From the NCBI GenBank assembly GCA_021803655.1, contig JAJZLK010000073.1, positions 1 to 52,210 of the forward strand: DNA of 52,210 nucleotides, written 5' to 3'. This document shows positions 42,657-52,210 of the stretch, one piece after another. Every line of letters starts with the position of its first letter. Position 1 is the stretch's first letter. The notes under the pieces were generated by a model, which saw only the letters and a list, made by a program, of their open reading frames with translations, ran no database searches and had not been told where the DNA came from. This DNA is from Thermoplasmata archaeon (lineage in GTDB: Archaea > Thermoplasmatota > Thermoplasmata > Thermoplasmatales > Thermoplasmataceae). Both the position numbers and the translations under genes were made by a program.

Positions 42657-44525
42657 TCAATTCCCATCAAATCTCTCAAAGAATTTCAGGCATTCGCCAA
42701 CAACATCTTCCGCCGGATAGAGTCCGTCAATATACTGCCTGAAGTTAGATGCCCTGTGATCGAGAATTACCCCGGCCCCGAAATCTGTCTCACTCCTGAT
42801 GAGCCTGCCAAGGATCTGCCTCACCTTTATGCTGGTGGGAAACGTGACGGAATATTCCCACCCCCTGCCGTACACCCTGTCATAATAATCCTGTATTGCC
42901 TTGTTCCTTGCGTCCGGCTTCGGGTAGGGAATCCCCGCGAGAATCACCATCTCAAGCTGGCTTCCCGGAAAATTCATGCCTTCCGACAGACGGCCGCCTG
43001 CCACTGCAAACAGCGGGAAGTCATTCTTCCTGAAATCGGAGATCAGTTCCGTGATCTCTTCCTGCGTCAGACCGCGCTCTTCCGCAAGCATCGTGAATTC
43101 AAACCCGAGACTGAGAACCTGTTCCATCAGGCTGTAGGACGGAAAGAAGATCATTGTCTTCCTCCCTGTCTTGATCACCAGGTCGGAGATCACGGTCCTC
43201 ATTCTTTCAAGAAGGTCGTCATCAAGATCGTCATATCTGGATGAAAGTTTCTTGTCGTAAACGGACAGCTTCCTGTTCTCGGGAAATACGCCGGTGATCC
43301 TCAGTTTCTTTATTCCCTCAAACCCTGTGATCCTCGCATAGGCAGAGAATGGTTCCAGTGTCCCTGAGAAGTGAATTGTCCTGCTCTCCCTGAGGACCGA
43401 AAGTGTTTCCGATGGGTCCATGCAGACTGCCTGCAAGGTACCCTCGTCCTCCCTGGAAAGTATAGCAGCAAACTGGTTTTCATCCGAGTTCTCCCATGCG
43501 GTGAGCCTTGATGCAAGGGAAAGGGTTCTTGACCGTGGCACCTTTCCATCCGCTTCCATCTTTTCCTCTATTTCCTCACCGAGGAGGTTCAGGTACATGA
43601 AAAGTGATGAGACCCTGTTGGAATTCATCCTGTTCCCGATCATGATCTCCTCTAGAAGGTCGTGAAACGCTATTCGCCGGTCATCCGATTCCAGGGTGGA
43701 GACCATCCTGATTATGGCGGATCTCACCATCTCCAGCAAGTCCGAAGCCCTCACCCTCGGCTCAAGTTCCCGGTCCCCGAAGGCAATGACCTCCCTCTCT
43801 GCCCTGTTTATCGCCTCCACGGAGATGTCGAAACCCGCAGTATTCCTTGCAAGGTCAGGCAGGTTGTGGCATTCGTCCAGGACCACTATCAGCTTGTCCC
43901 TGCTGACCCCCATACTGTAGAGGAGCCTGTCGCCTACCGAGCGGTTAATGTAGTAGGCGTATGGAGCGACAACCAGATCTGCCTCCTTCATATGAAACTT
44001 TATGGCCTCATAGGGGCATATCTGCTTCTCTATACCGTATTTCAGGGTCTGTTCAGCAGTCGGATATGAGTCGAAGAAAAAGGACCTGGCCTCTCCTGTC
44101 CTGATTCCGGGATTGAAAAACCTGCACGCATCCGGAAACCCCATGGAGACTTTTCTCTTCCTGCTGCTGCAGAACCTTGAAAGAGACTGGGAACTGAACT
44201 CCTTTTGTCCCTCTATCTCCCTGTAGAGAAGGCAAAGGTTGCCGCGCCCTTGCATTGCGACAGCCTTTATTCTCATAGAGCCGGATAGCCGGGAGAGATC
44301 AGACATAACCTGCTCCTGCTGTGTGTTGGTCCTTGTAAGGTAGAGTATCTTTTCCCCATCCCTTCTGGATGACAGGGCCGAGATCAACGCCATCAGGGTC
44401 TTTCCGGATCCTGTTGGCGCCTCAACTGCCGCATGTCTTTCCGTGGAGAGTGTTTTCGTGACAAATTCAACCACCTGCTGCTGGTAGTCCCTCAGTGAGA
44501 TTCCGTTCAATTCCAAGCAGATCAC
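42657..44525 (-). CDS. xpd: XPD/Rad3-like Fe-S DNA helicase
   Basis: 622 residues. Helicase motif I EAPTGSGKTLMAL near residue 38, motif II DECHNL, and motif VI QILGRLIRSETDFG. Four cysteines for the [4Fe-4S] cluster lie between motifs I and II (NLC, RFC, DAC and ICPYEA). Archaeal XPD unwinds DNA 5'-3' in repair. GTG 44525 overlaps the ACT-protein stop by four bases (GTGA). It is the last gene of a GAPDH-RadA-ACT-XPD operon. Confidence 0.95.
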   Translation of the reverse strand: MICLELNGISLRDYQQQVVEFVTKTLSTERHAAVEAPTGSGKTLMALISALSSRRDGEKILYLTRTNTQQEQVMSDLSRLSGSMRIKAVAMQGRGNLCLLYREIEGQKEFSSQSLSRFCSSRKRKVSMGFPDACRFFNPGIRTGEARSFFFDSYPTAEQTLKYGIEKQICPYEAIKFHMKEADLVVAPYAYYINRSVGDRLLYSMGVSRDKLIVVLDECHNLPDLARNTAGFDISVEAINRAEREVIAFGDRELEPRVRASDLLEMVRSAIIRMVSTLESDDRRIAFHDLLEEIMIGNRMNSNRVSSLFMYLNLLGEEIEEKMEADGKVPRSRTLSLASRLTAWENSDENQFAAILSREDEGTLQAVCMDPSETLSVLRESRTIHFSGTLEPFSAYARITGFEGIKKLRITGVFPENRKLSVYDKKLSSRYDDLDDDLLERMRTVISDLVIKTGRKTMIFFPSYSLMEQVLSLGFEFTMLAEERGLTQEEITELISDFRKNDFPLFAVAGGRLSEGMNFPGSQLEMVILAGIPYPKPDARNKAIQDYYDRVYGRGWEYSVTFPTSIKVRQILGRLIRSETDFGAGVILDHRASNFRQYIDGLYPAEDVVGECLKFFERFDGN

Positions 44526-45037
44526 ATTATTACGAGAGCCCTCACGCCGGTTACCTGCCTAAGTTTTGTCAGCAGTCCGGCCGGAATCGGCTCGTTGGTT
44601 ACTACGTACGCCTTTGGATCATCACTGATCTCCGGATCATCTGCTATCACCTGTCTCACCTTTATTCCGGCAGACGCTATGACTGAAAGCACTCCTGCGA
44701 TGATTCCAGGCCTGTCGGCATAATCCGGAACAATCTGGATCACCCCCATACCCATGTACCCGCTGCTTACGCTGAGGTTTGCGATGGGAGAAAGCCTCGT
44801 AAAGAAATCGAGCATCTGCTGGTCCCCGGTTATTTTCTTCAGTGTCCCGATCACTGCCCTTCTGTCGACCCCGACAGCGTTCGCGAGTGACGCGGGTTTT
44901 ATCTCTATGTTAGAGCAGAATATGTGAGCATTGCCCTCATCGTCCACCTTCACGCTCAACCCGAGGTAGACCATCTTCCTGACCACCTCCATCTGTGAAG
45001 GGGTCTTGTCAAACTTTTCCTGGAGCTTCTTCCACAT
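44522..45037 (-). CDS. ACT-domain protein, predicted regulator of amino-acid metabolism (COG2061-like)
   Basis: 171 residues. An N-terminal winged-helix-like part (KTPSQMEVVRKMVYLGLSV and KPASLANAVGVDRRAVIGTL) precedes a C-terminal ACT domain (VIQIVPDYADRPGIIAGVLS), which typically binds an amino acid. The combination fits COG2061. It follows radA after 27 bases and overlaps the xpd start. Confidence 0.85.
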   Translation of the reverse strand: MWKKLQEKFDKTPSQMEVVRKMVYLGLSVKVDDEGNAHIFCSNIEIKPASLANAVGVDRRAVIGTLKKITGDQQMLDFFTRLSPIANLSVSSGYMGMGVIQIVPDYADRPGIIAGVLSVIASAGIKVRQVIADDPEISDDPKAYVVTNEPIPAGLLTKLRQVTGVRALVIM

Positions 45038-45064
45038 TATTCCATATTCCGCGGCTGACCGGGA

Positions 45065-46036
45065 TCAGGATCCCTGTATGTCAGCCACTCCGTCTTCCGA
45101 TATCTGGATTACCGCTTCTCCCTCGGGAAGATGCGGGGAGTCCATCAGTCTTGCAATTCTCTTTCCTGCCTTGCTCTTACGGAGATATATCCTGAATGTG
45201 GCAGTGTGCCCCACTATGTTTCCCCCAATAGGGGAAGTAGGATCTCCAAAGAACACGTCGGGTCTTGCGCTGACCTGGTTTGTGACCGCCACAACAGCGT
45301 TATTCAATGTGCCGAACTTCAGCAGATCGTGCATGTGCCTGTTGAGAAGTTGCTGCCTCTCCGCAAGCGACCCCCTTCCCATGTACTCTGACCTGAAGTG
45401 GGACGTCAGCGAGTCGACTATAAGGAGTCTGGCATTGAATTCCTTTGTCTGATCGGATGCTTTCTCCGCAAGAAGGATCTGGTGATGCGAGTTGTACGCC
45501 CTTGCCACATGGATTCTTCTCAGGGTTTCATCGGGATCGACCCCCCTGTAGTTCGCCATCTGGACTATTCTTTCAGGCCTGAAGGTGTTCTCCGTGTCCA
45601 GGATGAGTACGTCCGAGTCAAAACCTCCCTTGTCCACCGGCATCGTTGCAAATACTGCAAGCTGATGCATTATCTGGGTCTTTCCGGAGCCAAATTCACC
45701 ATAAAACTCGGTCAGTGCCTGTGTCTCGAGTCCCCCGCCCAGAAGGTCATCAAGTGCCTTGCTACCGGTGGAGAGCTTCTTGACCTCCTTTCTTCTCTGG
45801 AGTATTTCCTCTCCCGTCTCGAAATTTCCAACATCAGCATATTTCCTGGCCGAAGCGATGATCTTGGCTGCGGCGCCCTCTCCAATTCCTGTCACATCAG
45901 AGAGATCCTTAGGCGATGCTACCGCGAGGGCCATTATGTTATCGTATCCGGCTTCCCTGAGCTTCTCCGCCGTGGCGTCTCCAACTCCCGGAAGGTCTTC
46001 AATCGTGTATTCGTCTACTGCTTTCTTTTCTGCCAT
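45065..46036 (-). CDS. radA: DNA repair and recombination protein RadA
   Basis: 323 residues. An N-terminal helix-hairpin-helix domain ([30 protein letters not shown]) leads into the recombinase core with Walker [10 protein letters not shown], Walker [13 protein letters not shown] and loop L2 region [10 protein letters not shown]. RadA forms the filament that carries out strand exchange, downstream of the HerA-Mre11-Rad50 resection complex encoded at 3953-8654. It starts one base after the GAPDH stop. Confidence 0.97.
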   Translation of the reverse strand: MAEKKAVDEYTIEDLPGVGDATAEKLREAGYDNIMALAVASPKDLSDVTGIGEGAAAKIIASARKYADVGNFETGEEILQRRKEVKKLSTGSKALDDLLGGGLETQALTEFYGEFGSGKTQIMHQLAVFATMPVDKGGFDSDVLILDTENTFRPERIVQMANYRGVDPDETLRRIHVARAYNSHHQILLAEKASDQTKEFNARLLIVDSLTSHFRSEYMGRGSLAERQQLLNRHMHDLLKFGTLNNAVVAVTNQVSARPDVFFGDPTSPIGGNIVGHTATFRIYLRKSKAGKRIARLMDSPHLPEGEAVIQISEDGVADIQGS

Positions 46037-46037
46037 T

Positions 46038-47054
46038 TTATATCAACTCTTTTCCAATTCCTAGTTTTGTATCTGTTGCGCTTATGCTCTTTTCCCTGTC
46101 TGCAATCTCAAACATTGATCTCAACGCATCTACGTTCTCAGGCACAACATCGCTCTCCTGGTGAATTGCCTGAATGTATCTCAGGGTGTTTCCTGCAGCG
46201 TAAACGCTCTCTTTCCAGACTGCAATCTCATACAGGTCTGATCTGTTTCTGCCGAGTTCCCTTGCCATGTCCATTATCTGGGCAGTGGATTTTCTCCCGT
46301 CTTTTCCTGACACGGCAATTATTCTACTGTAATTTTTCCAGAGATCAAGAACGCCTGAAGCAGACGCTTCGTTCTTCGTGGTAACCTCAACGCTGTGCAC
46401 GTGCATCAATGTTGTTGGAACCTTTATAGCTACTGAATCTACGTCAATGTTTCCCAGAACTGTTTTCAGATCCGGAGCGTGATGGGATGGGAATCCCAAA
46501 CTCGGCTCAATTGCGTTAATGGGTCCCTTGGAGCTGTCATTCTGGTCAGTTGCCCTCCTTATCAGGGTCGCGTTTACCCGCCTGATGCCAAACTTATCCT
46601 TTACAGGTGCAAGTGTTCTGGCAAGCCCCGTTGTATTGCAGGAAACCACCCTTACGAAGTTCTTTCCAGATGATTCGTCGTAATTAGCATATGCGTTGAA
46701 GCTGGCTTCTGCGATAGCAGCCTCTTCTCCGCCCTGAAATATCGCCCTTTTTCCGTGTTTACGGTAAAGTGGCAGGTTTTCTTCTCCTTGTCCCTCAGGA
46801 GTACAGTCAACTATTGCCTCTGTTTCGTCCATGAGGTTTGCCAGGGTTCCGGCAACCCTGATCCCTGAATCAGTGAAGTTCTTCAAGGCGGATTCGTCAG
46901 GAACATAGAGGCTGAATTCCCTGGAAGCAATCTTGGAAATATAATCGGGCCTTGTCTTGACAATCCCAACCACTTTCATGTCATCCTGTATGGAAATGGC
47001 ATGCGCGACTCTTCTACCGATTGTTCCGTATCCGTTTACGCCAACTTTCAGCAT
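46038..47054 (-). CDS. gap: Glyceraldehyde-3-phosphate dehydrogenase, archaeal type II
   Basis: 338 residues from ATG 47054. NAD(P)-binding motif [14 protein letters not shown] opens the protein; the catalytic cysteine is C139 in [19 protein letters not shown] follows in the catalytic domain. Archaeal phosphorylating GAPDH works mainly in gluconeogenesis. ATG 47054 is preferred over TTG 47072 because family members begin at this methionine. A TATA-like TTTTATTA lies 32 bases upstream, so this gene carries the promoter for radA and the genes after it. Confidence 0.96.
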   Translation of the reverse strand: MLKVGVNGYGTIGRRVAHAISIQDDMKVVGIVKTRPDYISKIASREFSLYVPDESALKNFTDSGIRVAGTLANLMDETEAIVDCTPEGQGEENLPLYRKHGKRAIFQGGEEAAIAEASFNAYANYDESSGKNFVRVVSCNTTGLARTLAPVKDKFGIRRVNATLIRRATDQNDSSKGPINAIEPSLGFPSHHAPDLKTVLGNIDVDSVAIKVPTTLMHVHSVEVTTKNEASASGVLDLWKNYSRIIAVSGKDGRKSTAQIMDMARELGRNRSDLYEIAVWKESVYAAGNTLRYIQAIHQESDVVPENVDALRSMFEIADREKSISATDTKLGIGKELI

Positions 47055-47143
47055 TCTGTTCTCATAAGGCAAGAAGTGCTAATAAAACAATTGCAGGGCA
47101 CCTTCAATGGTAATTTTAATGTGTTCCGGTCCCTTTCCCGGCC

Positions 47144-50100
47144 GTGTCCAAAACCTTGGGAATCCTGCTTATTGTAATTGCCATGATCATGCCGATCCAG
47201 TTGCTGGATCACAACTACAACGCAAGCCCGGTAATTACAACAGATATTGTCTCATCATCAGAATACAATTTTTCAACAGTTCCTGTCAATAGTTTTCCAG
47301 CAAATAACTCATGGATATCATTCACCGTCCAGAACCGTACAAGCGTCAGTGCCTCTGTCCAGAAAGGAATAGGGCGCAACGGACTAAACATTGCGATAGA
47401 TTCTGCCACCGTAGATTCCGGACTGTGGGCAAACATGACGTTGCCTCAGAACTCAACTGTCACCATCACGTTCTCATGGAATAATTATCTGAGTCATTCA
47501 ATGGCCGCGGAGTCGATCAGTACATATTTCAACGGCACACAACAGGGGAACATCTCCTTTGGGCCGCCACTGGCATATAGTACTCACCTGTACGACACGA
47601 CTGGAAACTATAATCTCGGTACTCAACCGGGATACAATACGATAGAGAGCCTCAACGAATACCCGTCCGCCCTGGAGAACGGGAGTTTGATTTTCAACAT
47701 TTCAGGGGGATCAGGAAATATGTTTCCGCAGGCTATGTCCTGTAATCGTGGATATTCTGGAAATGTTGAATTACTGTTTGGAGGCACCTATTCCAACATC
47801 ACCATCTACTCGATCAGCGTATCCGGCGAGGTCCCGGCATTCTACCCTGTCTCCGTGGGTGAACCGACGTACCGGCAGATAGCTGATCCGAACCTGCCAC
47901 AGTATTCTGCCCAAAATTCCGGATACATACAGGACGTGGCTGCCAACAGCCTGGTCTACGCCGGAAAGAATGGAAGCATAAGATCACTGAACTATTACAA
48001 CGAAACTGACTCCGTTCTGTCCAGTTCTGCAAAGAATTTCTCAGTTTCGTGTTCGTGGGGATCGGTGGACGGGAATACAATCTCCATTTCCTATGCAAAT
48101 GCTACAAGCATCAAGTTCTATAATGTTTCGGCAACAACTCTCGAAGCTTCTTATGCTGGAGAACTTCGGTTCAATACTTCCGGCACAAATGTATTCAGGT
48201 GGGGTAACCTGGTAGTACTCCTTCAGCAGGACTTGAACGTGACGGCCTTCGTAATGCAAGGCGGAGGCTTGGAGGAGACGTGGAATACTTCACTGAGCCG
48301 CGGTGCGGGAACTGGACTCCTGTATGCTTCCGCAGACAACGGGATCATGATAACCGTCGTGATGCAGAACCAGCAGATTTACCTCCAGGATTTTGCCATG
48401 ATAAACGGTAATGTCCAGGAAGCCAGATCGTGGCAGGGCAATGGTATTTCCTCTTCATGCCCCCCATCATTTTATAATAACACGATCCACACGCTGTGGA
48501 AAACGGTAACAGGAACTCAGGTAATGTTCAACGGAACAGGTTATGAAACAGTTTCCCGTGAGTCAGGAGTCATAAATAGCATATCATCTGGCAGTAGAGG
48601 GTTCACGATCTCGGGACCGTCATCAGCATACAGCGGAAACGCGTCATCAATCATTCAGTTCACCTCCCCGGGAAGCGGCGGACTCTTTGTCCCGGATGGT
48701 AATGAGACATTTCTCATGATCACGGGCGGAAACTGCTACCTGATCGGACATTCCTTCGATTACTCAAAGTATACCGTATCCTTCACTTCTCCCGGGAACC
48801 TCACGCTTCGTGGAAACGAAACCCTGGCTCTGAATGTTACCTCCTCCCTTCCATACTCAGATTCTCTTGCACTTGGCGGAGAAACGTTCGGATCAGAAAA
48901 CTCCTCGATCGTGATTACTTCCTCCAGCCTCAGCGACGGTACGTATAACTCTGCCATTATGGTTGAGAACATTGCGGGCTATTCCACAGAGAGGAACATC
49001 ACAATTTACGTGGACAACCATGGTCCGATGATTGCGGTCAAGCCTGGAAACTTCAGCTACATGCCTGACAATGCCACATTGAACTTCAGTTCCACCAGTA
49101 TCTTTGGGATCTCCAGCATCACTTTCACATACCTCAACCGGACTGCTACCTGCCTCACGCCTACCGGAACTATTCAACTTTCAACGGGAAGCTATTCCGG
49201 GTTGCTGGACCTGAACGTTACTGCGTCCGATCGCCTTGGCGTCCATACTTATGAACAGTTCGTATTTCACGTGATCTCAGGTAACAGGAGTGGCTTCCAG
49301 ATCGATCTGAGCAACAACTCCTACCTGAACTCCACGCATCAGATGCTTACGTGGTCACAGATCAACGGCACTAATACGTATGTGATAGAAGTGCTGGGAA
49401 AAACAATAAAATACGTATATTCCACAACACCGCAAACAGAAATAATACTGCCTGAAGGAGACAGCAGCATTATCATAGAATCTGAACTTCTTGACGGAAT
49501 TACCGAGAAACTGTGCAACGTGTCCGTGGATGTGATATCCTATGCACCAGATCTGGTGTATAACAACAGTTCCGAACGGTTTTACTCGTTCTTCGGCAAT
49601 TCGGCCAACAATACGTTTTATCTCAATGCGTCCACAAACATGACTTCAATGATCACTGTTGATGTGTTTAACCCGGAAGGCATGAACATAGCTGATTTTT
49701 CTGGAAGGGACAGCGCCCAGGCTTTTCTGGGACGGAAAATGCCTAGCATGGTAGAGAATGGACAGTACAGGCTGGTGATCAATGCGACCTCACTCAGTGG
49801 AACTTCCATTTCCAGAACCATGGACATACTGGTAAACAACACGGTCCCACCGGCCCCCTTTGTCCGGTTCACCTCATACTCCAGGAACGGAAGCCTGCTG
49901 ATTCCATGGTCAGAGATCAGCGGCATGAGGTACAGCGTGTCATGGGTTTCTGCAACTGGCTCCGCGGATCATAATGGATTCGTCAGGACGTTGAATGAAT
50001 CCACGCAGGGGGCTTACAATATCACAGCCTCTTACTTCACCCAGAGCGGAAACTTCAATTCCTCCGCCATCACGTCGTACTACTACAATGTGTCTCCGGA

Positions 50101-50926
50101 TATTGCGTCGCTGGTATTTCCCGGAACTGTGGAGAATTCTTCCGGAATGGTTGTTTGCTACACAATTTCCGATCCCGTTCCTGTTATTCACGTGACTCTC
50201 AACTGTTCAGCAATGGGTCTCAACATGAGTAGAACAGCGTCTTCAGGAAAGATACCGGTCAGCTTCAACCACAACGGCATTTATTTGTTCAACCTTTCGG
50301 CTGTTGATGGATGCGGTAATTCTGTAACTGTTCACCTGAATGTGACTGTTGACTACTTCATAGTCATCAATTCCAGCAGCATCGTCGGGAGTGTCTTTGG
50401 AAATGAAGGAAAGTTCACGTTATCCCTTAGTGGTGAAATAGGCCATCCTCTTGGGATAAGGTGGTACATCAACGGCAGGTACTCAGGAAATGGAAGCTCC
50501 GTCCAAGGATCACTGAACTATGGGGATAACGTGGTGAAAGCAGTACTGTCTTTCAACGGGCATTCCATAACTGACACTTACAGGACATACTGCGTCGGGT
50601 TCGTTCCTGAAGCGCTTCTCGGCTTATCGGCAATGGCATATTCAGGATACTGGATCATGAGCAGGAATGATGATCCTGAGGGTGCCAGGGCTGTTGTCGC
50701 CAGCATGAAAGGCTATGGAATCAGAGAGATATACCGGAAGGCCAGGAAGGAGAAATACCGGCGTAAACAGGTTCGCGGAGCCATCAGGGAATTGATCGGG
50801 TCAGGAGAATGCCACATAGGGACGGCCTTGTCCGGAAAACCTTACCTTATGCCTTCAAACCGGGAAAGAACGGACATAAGCCTTCATGGAGAATCGGTGG
50901 GAAGACCGGGACGGAGGGAGACATGA
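47144..50926 (+). CDS. Giant surface protein with C-terminal membrane helix and cytoplasmic winged-helix-like tail
   Basis: 1260 residues from GTG 47144. An N-terminal hydrophobic segment (about 5-21) is followed by more than 1100 extracellular residues, beta-rich, full of Asn, Ser, Thr and N-x-S/T sequons. One membrane helix is predicted at about 1152-1170 (PEALLGLSAMAYSGYWIM). The remaining 90 residues are strongly basic and look cytoplasmic: ARAVVASMKGYGIREIYRK, then RRKQVRGAIRELIGSGE and a CHIGTALSGKPYLM hairpin, the order of a winged helix. This suggests a surface receptor able to touch DNA or an internal partner. No known domain was recognised outside. Confidence 0.75.
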   Translation: MSKTLGILLIVIAMIMPIQLLDHNYNASPVITTDIVSSSEYNFSTVPVNSFPANNSWISFTVQNRTSVSASVQKGIGRNGLNIAIDSATVDSGLWANMTLPQNSTVTITFSWNNYLSHSMAAESISTYFNGTQQGNISFGPPLAYSTHLYDTTGNYNLGTQPGYNTIESLNEYPSALENGSLIFNISGGSGNMFPQAMSCNRGYSGNVELLFGGTYSNITIYSISVSGEVPAFYPVSVGEPTYRQIADPNLPQYSAQNSGYIQDVAANSLVYAGKNGSIRSLNYYNETDSVLSSSAKNFSVSCSWGSVDGNTISISYANATSIKFYNVSATTLEASYAGELRFNTSGTNVFRWGNLVVLLQQDLNVTAFVMQGGGLEETWNTSLSRGAGTGLLYASADNGIMITVVMQNQQIYLQDFAMINGNVQEARSWQGNGISSSCPPSFYNNTIHTLWKTVTGTQVMFNGTGYETVSRESGVINSISSGSRGFTISGPSSAYSGNASSIIQFTSPGSGGLFVPDGNETFLMITGGNCYLIGHSFDYSKYTVSFTSPGNLTLRGNETLALNVTSSLPYSDSLALGGETFGSENSSIVITSSSLSDGTYNSAIMVENIAGYSTERNITIYVDNHGPMIAVKPGNFSYMPDNATLNFSSTSIFGISSITFTYLNRTATCLTPTGTIQLSTGSYSGLLDLNVTASDRLGVHTYEQFVFHVISGNRSGFQIDLSNNSYLNSTHQMLTWSQINGTNTYVIEVLGKTIKYVYSTTPQTEIILPEGDSSIIIESELLDGITEKLCNVSVDVISYAPDLVYNNSSERFYSFFGNSANNTFYLNASTNMTSMITVDVFNPEGMNIADFSGRDSAQAFLGRKMPSMVENGQYRLVINATSLSGTSISRTMDILVNNTVPPAPFVRFTSYSRNGSLLIPWSEISGMRYSVSWVSATGSADHNGFVRTLNESTQGAYNITASYFTQSGNFNSSAITSYYYNVSPDIASLVFPGTVENSSGMVVCYTISDPVPVIHVTLNCSAMGLNMSRTASSGKIPVSFNHNGIYLFNLSAVDGCGNSVTVHLNVTVDYFIVINSSSIVGSVFGNEGKFTLSLSGEIGHPLGIRWYINGRYSGNGSSVQGSLNYGDNVVKAVLSFNGHSITDTYRTYCVGFVPEALLGLSAMAYSGYWIMSRNDDPEGARAVVASMKGYGIREIYRKARKEKYRRKQVRGAIRELIGSGECHIGTALSGKPYLMPSNRERTDISLHGESVGRPGRRET

Positions 50927-50971
50927 AAACCTTTTAAGAGGCAATTTTATTCGGCTTAGTCTGAGACCCCC

Positions 50972-51529
50972 ATGAAAGCTCTGATTAAAGTTTCCGTTGC
51001 AATGGTGCTGATCGCTCTGTTGATTTCGTCTGTCCCGACTGCTTACGCGGGCATCCCGAATCTACAACCTCCAAGTGGGAACCTTCCATCCGTGACCTAT
51101 TATGTTTCAACAACTCAGCACTACACGATTTCCCCCGGGCAGTGGCAGGGAGTCTTTACAAACGTATTCGACAATAAGTCCTATGTTTCGTATAACTGGA
51201 CAAGCAACCTTACCCAGTATCTCATATTATTCGATCTGTCATACTCCGGTCTTAACCCGTACGGTCTCCAGTTCATCAAGGCACTTTCAACCCTAGGTTT
51301 CCCTTCAGTAGCGAACCTGACAAAGGCCTTTAACATGACCAGGAACGAACCGTCGCAGATAGGTGGATATTCCAACATCCAGGCTCTTGACGCAGGTGCA
51401 TATCCTGGCTTTTCCTGGTCCGTACCGCATACCACCAACCTGAACAAGACTTACATGTACTTCGGCATAATCGGAGGCATCGTAGCGTCCATGGTTGTAC
51501 TTTACTATGTTTTCAACCGGAAGAAGTGA
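50972..51529 (+). CDS. Secreted, C-terminally anchored surface protein of unknown function
   Basis: 185 residues. A classical signal peptide (VSVAMVLIALLISSVPTAYA) ends at about residue 26, and a C-terminal helix (YFGIIGGIVASMVVLYYVF) is followed by NRKK, so the middle faces outside. The ectodomain is aromatic and has several N-x-S/T sequons. It starts 45 bases after the giant surface protein and may be cotranscribed with it. Confidence 0.75.
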   Translation: MKALIKVSVAMVLIALLISSVPTAYAGIPNLQPPSGNLPSVTYYVSTTQHYTISPGQWQGVFTNVFDNKSYVSYNWTSNLTQYLILFDLSYSGLNPYGLQFIKALSTLGFPSVANLTKAFNMTRNEPSQIGGYSNIQALDAGAYPGFSWSVPHTTNLNKTYMYFGIIGGIVASMVVLYYVFNRKK

Positions 51530-51559
51530 AGATATCCAGTCCTGTTTCCCTCCCTATCC

Positions 51560-51569
51560 TTTTATATCT
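51560..51569 (+). promoter_or_regulatory. TATA box of the UbiX gene
   Basis: TTTTATATCT is centred about 23-24 bases before ATG 51587, the spacing of a leaderless archaeal transcript. Confidence 0.5.
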
Positions 51570-51586
51570 CCATTCACTCAAACCGC

Positions 51587-52153
51587 ATGGGCAGGACAGG
51601 AAGAGTAGTAATCGCCATTACTGGGGCGTCTGGAAGCATACTTGGAATCCGGCTTCTTCAGAGCCTGAAGGGTGTGGAAAAGCATCTGGTAATCAGCGCT
51701 AACTCCTCAAAGGTTATTGAGCATGAAACAGGAATGTCCGTCGAGGAAGTACGCAAACTCGGGGACTTCAGTTACGATGACGGGGACCTTGCAGCCAGGA
51801 TCAGTTCCGGAAGTTTTCTTTATGACTCCATGTGCATCATTCCCTGCTCAGGCTCTACACTTGCGAAAGTATCTGCCGGCATAGCCGACAGCCTCATTTC
51901 CAGGACAGCCTCCGTGGCCCTCAAGGAGAGGAGGAAACTCATCATAGTTCCTAGAGAAACTCCACTCTCCACGATCTACATAGAGAACATGCTGCGACTG
52001 TCCAGAAGCGGCGTAATTATTGCACCTGCAATGCCTGGTTATTATACAAGGCCTGCCAGTGTAGACCAGATGACAGATTTTGTCGTAGGAAGAGTACTGG
52101 ATCTCATGGGAATAGAGAATAATAAGATCCAGAGGTGGAATGGGATTGAGTAA
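51587..52153 (+). CDS. ubiX: Flavin prenyltransferase UbiX
   Basis: 188 residues. The FMN-binding opening IAITGASGSILGIRLL, ISANSSKVI, the segment IIPCSGSTLAKVSAGIADSL and the late LIIVPRETPLSTIYIENM are all diagnostic of UbiX/Pad1. It joins dimethylallyl phosphate to FMN, making the prenyl-FMN cofactor of UbiD decarboxylases; no UbiD gene is in the window. Its end overlaps the following Mut7-C gene by 14 bases. Confidence 0.96.
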   Translation: MGRTGRVVIAITGASGSILGIRLLQSLKGVEKHLVISANSSKVIEHETGMSVEEVRKLGDFSYDDGDLAARISSGSFLYDSMCIIPCSGSTLAKVSAGIADSLISRTASVALKERRKLIIVPRETPLSTIYIENMLRLSRSGVIIAPAMPGYYTRPASVDQMTDFVVGRVLDLMGIENNKIQRWNGIE

Positions 52154-52210
52154 ATTCCTGGTAGATCACATGCTCGGGAGAATGTGCAGATGGCTCAGGA
52201 TCATGGGCTT
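52140..52210 (+). CDS. Mut7-C RNase domain protein (DUF82), N-terminus only
   Basis: Only 23 codons lie inside the window. KFLVDHMLGRMCRWLRIMG is the characteristic start of Mut7-C, a PIN-like RNase fold with first acidic residue in VDHML. ATG 52140 or TTG 52146 may start it, both within the end of ubiX. The rest is beyond the right edge. Confidence 0.75.
   Translation, partial: MGLSKFLVDHMLGRMCRWLRIMG

Noticed and set aside
45398-46384. 328-codon open frame on the plus strand
   Set aside because: It lies antisense to radA and GAPDH, both certain genes, and its translation is low-complexity and Cys/Leu/Arg-rich with no family resemblance.

Overview
The window is archaeal and points to the Thermoplasmatales/Thermoplasmata. 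It carries archaeal RadA, XPD helicase, a HerA-Mre11-Rad50 set, archaeal S-adenosylmethionine synthetase, archaeal type II GAPDH, a DRG-type GTPase, SepF, a presenilin-like protease, a tricorn-interacting-factor-like aminopeptidase and two tRNA-Val genes without encoded CCA. Many genes have a TATA-like box about 25 bases before the start codon, as expected for leaderless archaeal mRNAs. Base composition looks close to half G+C by eye. No species is assigned.

Layout. 1-1116 is the N-terminal part of an M1 aminopeptidase. 1284-3956 holds a radical SAM protein, a membrane-anchored cupredoxin-like protein and an HTH-10 regulator whose DNA-binding domain is cut by an in-frame amber codon. 3953-8654 is a herA-mre11-rad50 operon. 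8807-16907 holds two MFS transporters, a secreted BNR/sialidase-like surface protein, SepF, an ABC exporter pair, a GT2 glycosyltransferase, a small membrane protein and a TrmB/MarR-like regulator. 17064-20278 has a thioredoxin/thioredoxin reductase pair and a second ABC exporter pair. 20361-20930 is tRNA-Val(CAC) and a roughly 500-base gene-poor stretch.

20931-26199 contains an M50 protease, a HIT protein, an HxlR regulator facing an HtrA-like protease, a QueA-like protein overlapping an SDR oxidoreductase, and an ArsR/SufR-like regulator. 26328-28886 is the accessory part: a VapB antitoxin with a truncated VapC, an AT-rich hydrolase gene, and an IS481-like element whose transposase frame is interrupted only by two amber codons, ending at tRNA-Val(GAC). 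28968-40754 is housekeeping: MetK, PurH, an aldo/keto reductase, presenilin-like protease, topoisomerase I, a DUF2079 membrane protein, PrmC/Mtq2-like methyltransferase, DRG GTPase and a RimI-like acetyltransferase. 40794-52210 has a ClC channel, a GAPDH-RadA-ACT-XPD operon, two surface proteins, UbiX and the start of a Mut7-C protein.

The least ordinary signals are three in-frame TAG codons in two otherwise continuous genes (one regulator, one transposase), a very clean 19-base palindrome in the HxlR/HtrA divergent promoter, a QueA-like protein in an archaeal setting, a thioredoxin reductase without the usual NADPH arginines, a giant surface protein with a cytoplasmic winged-helix-like tail, and a possible integration scar linking the broken VapC to tRNA-Val(GAC).
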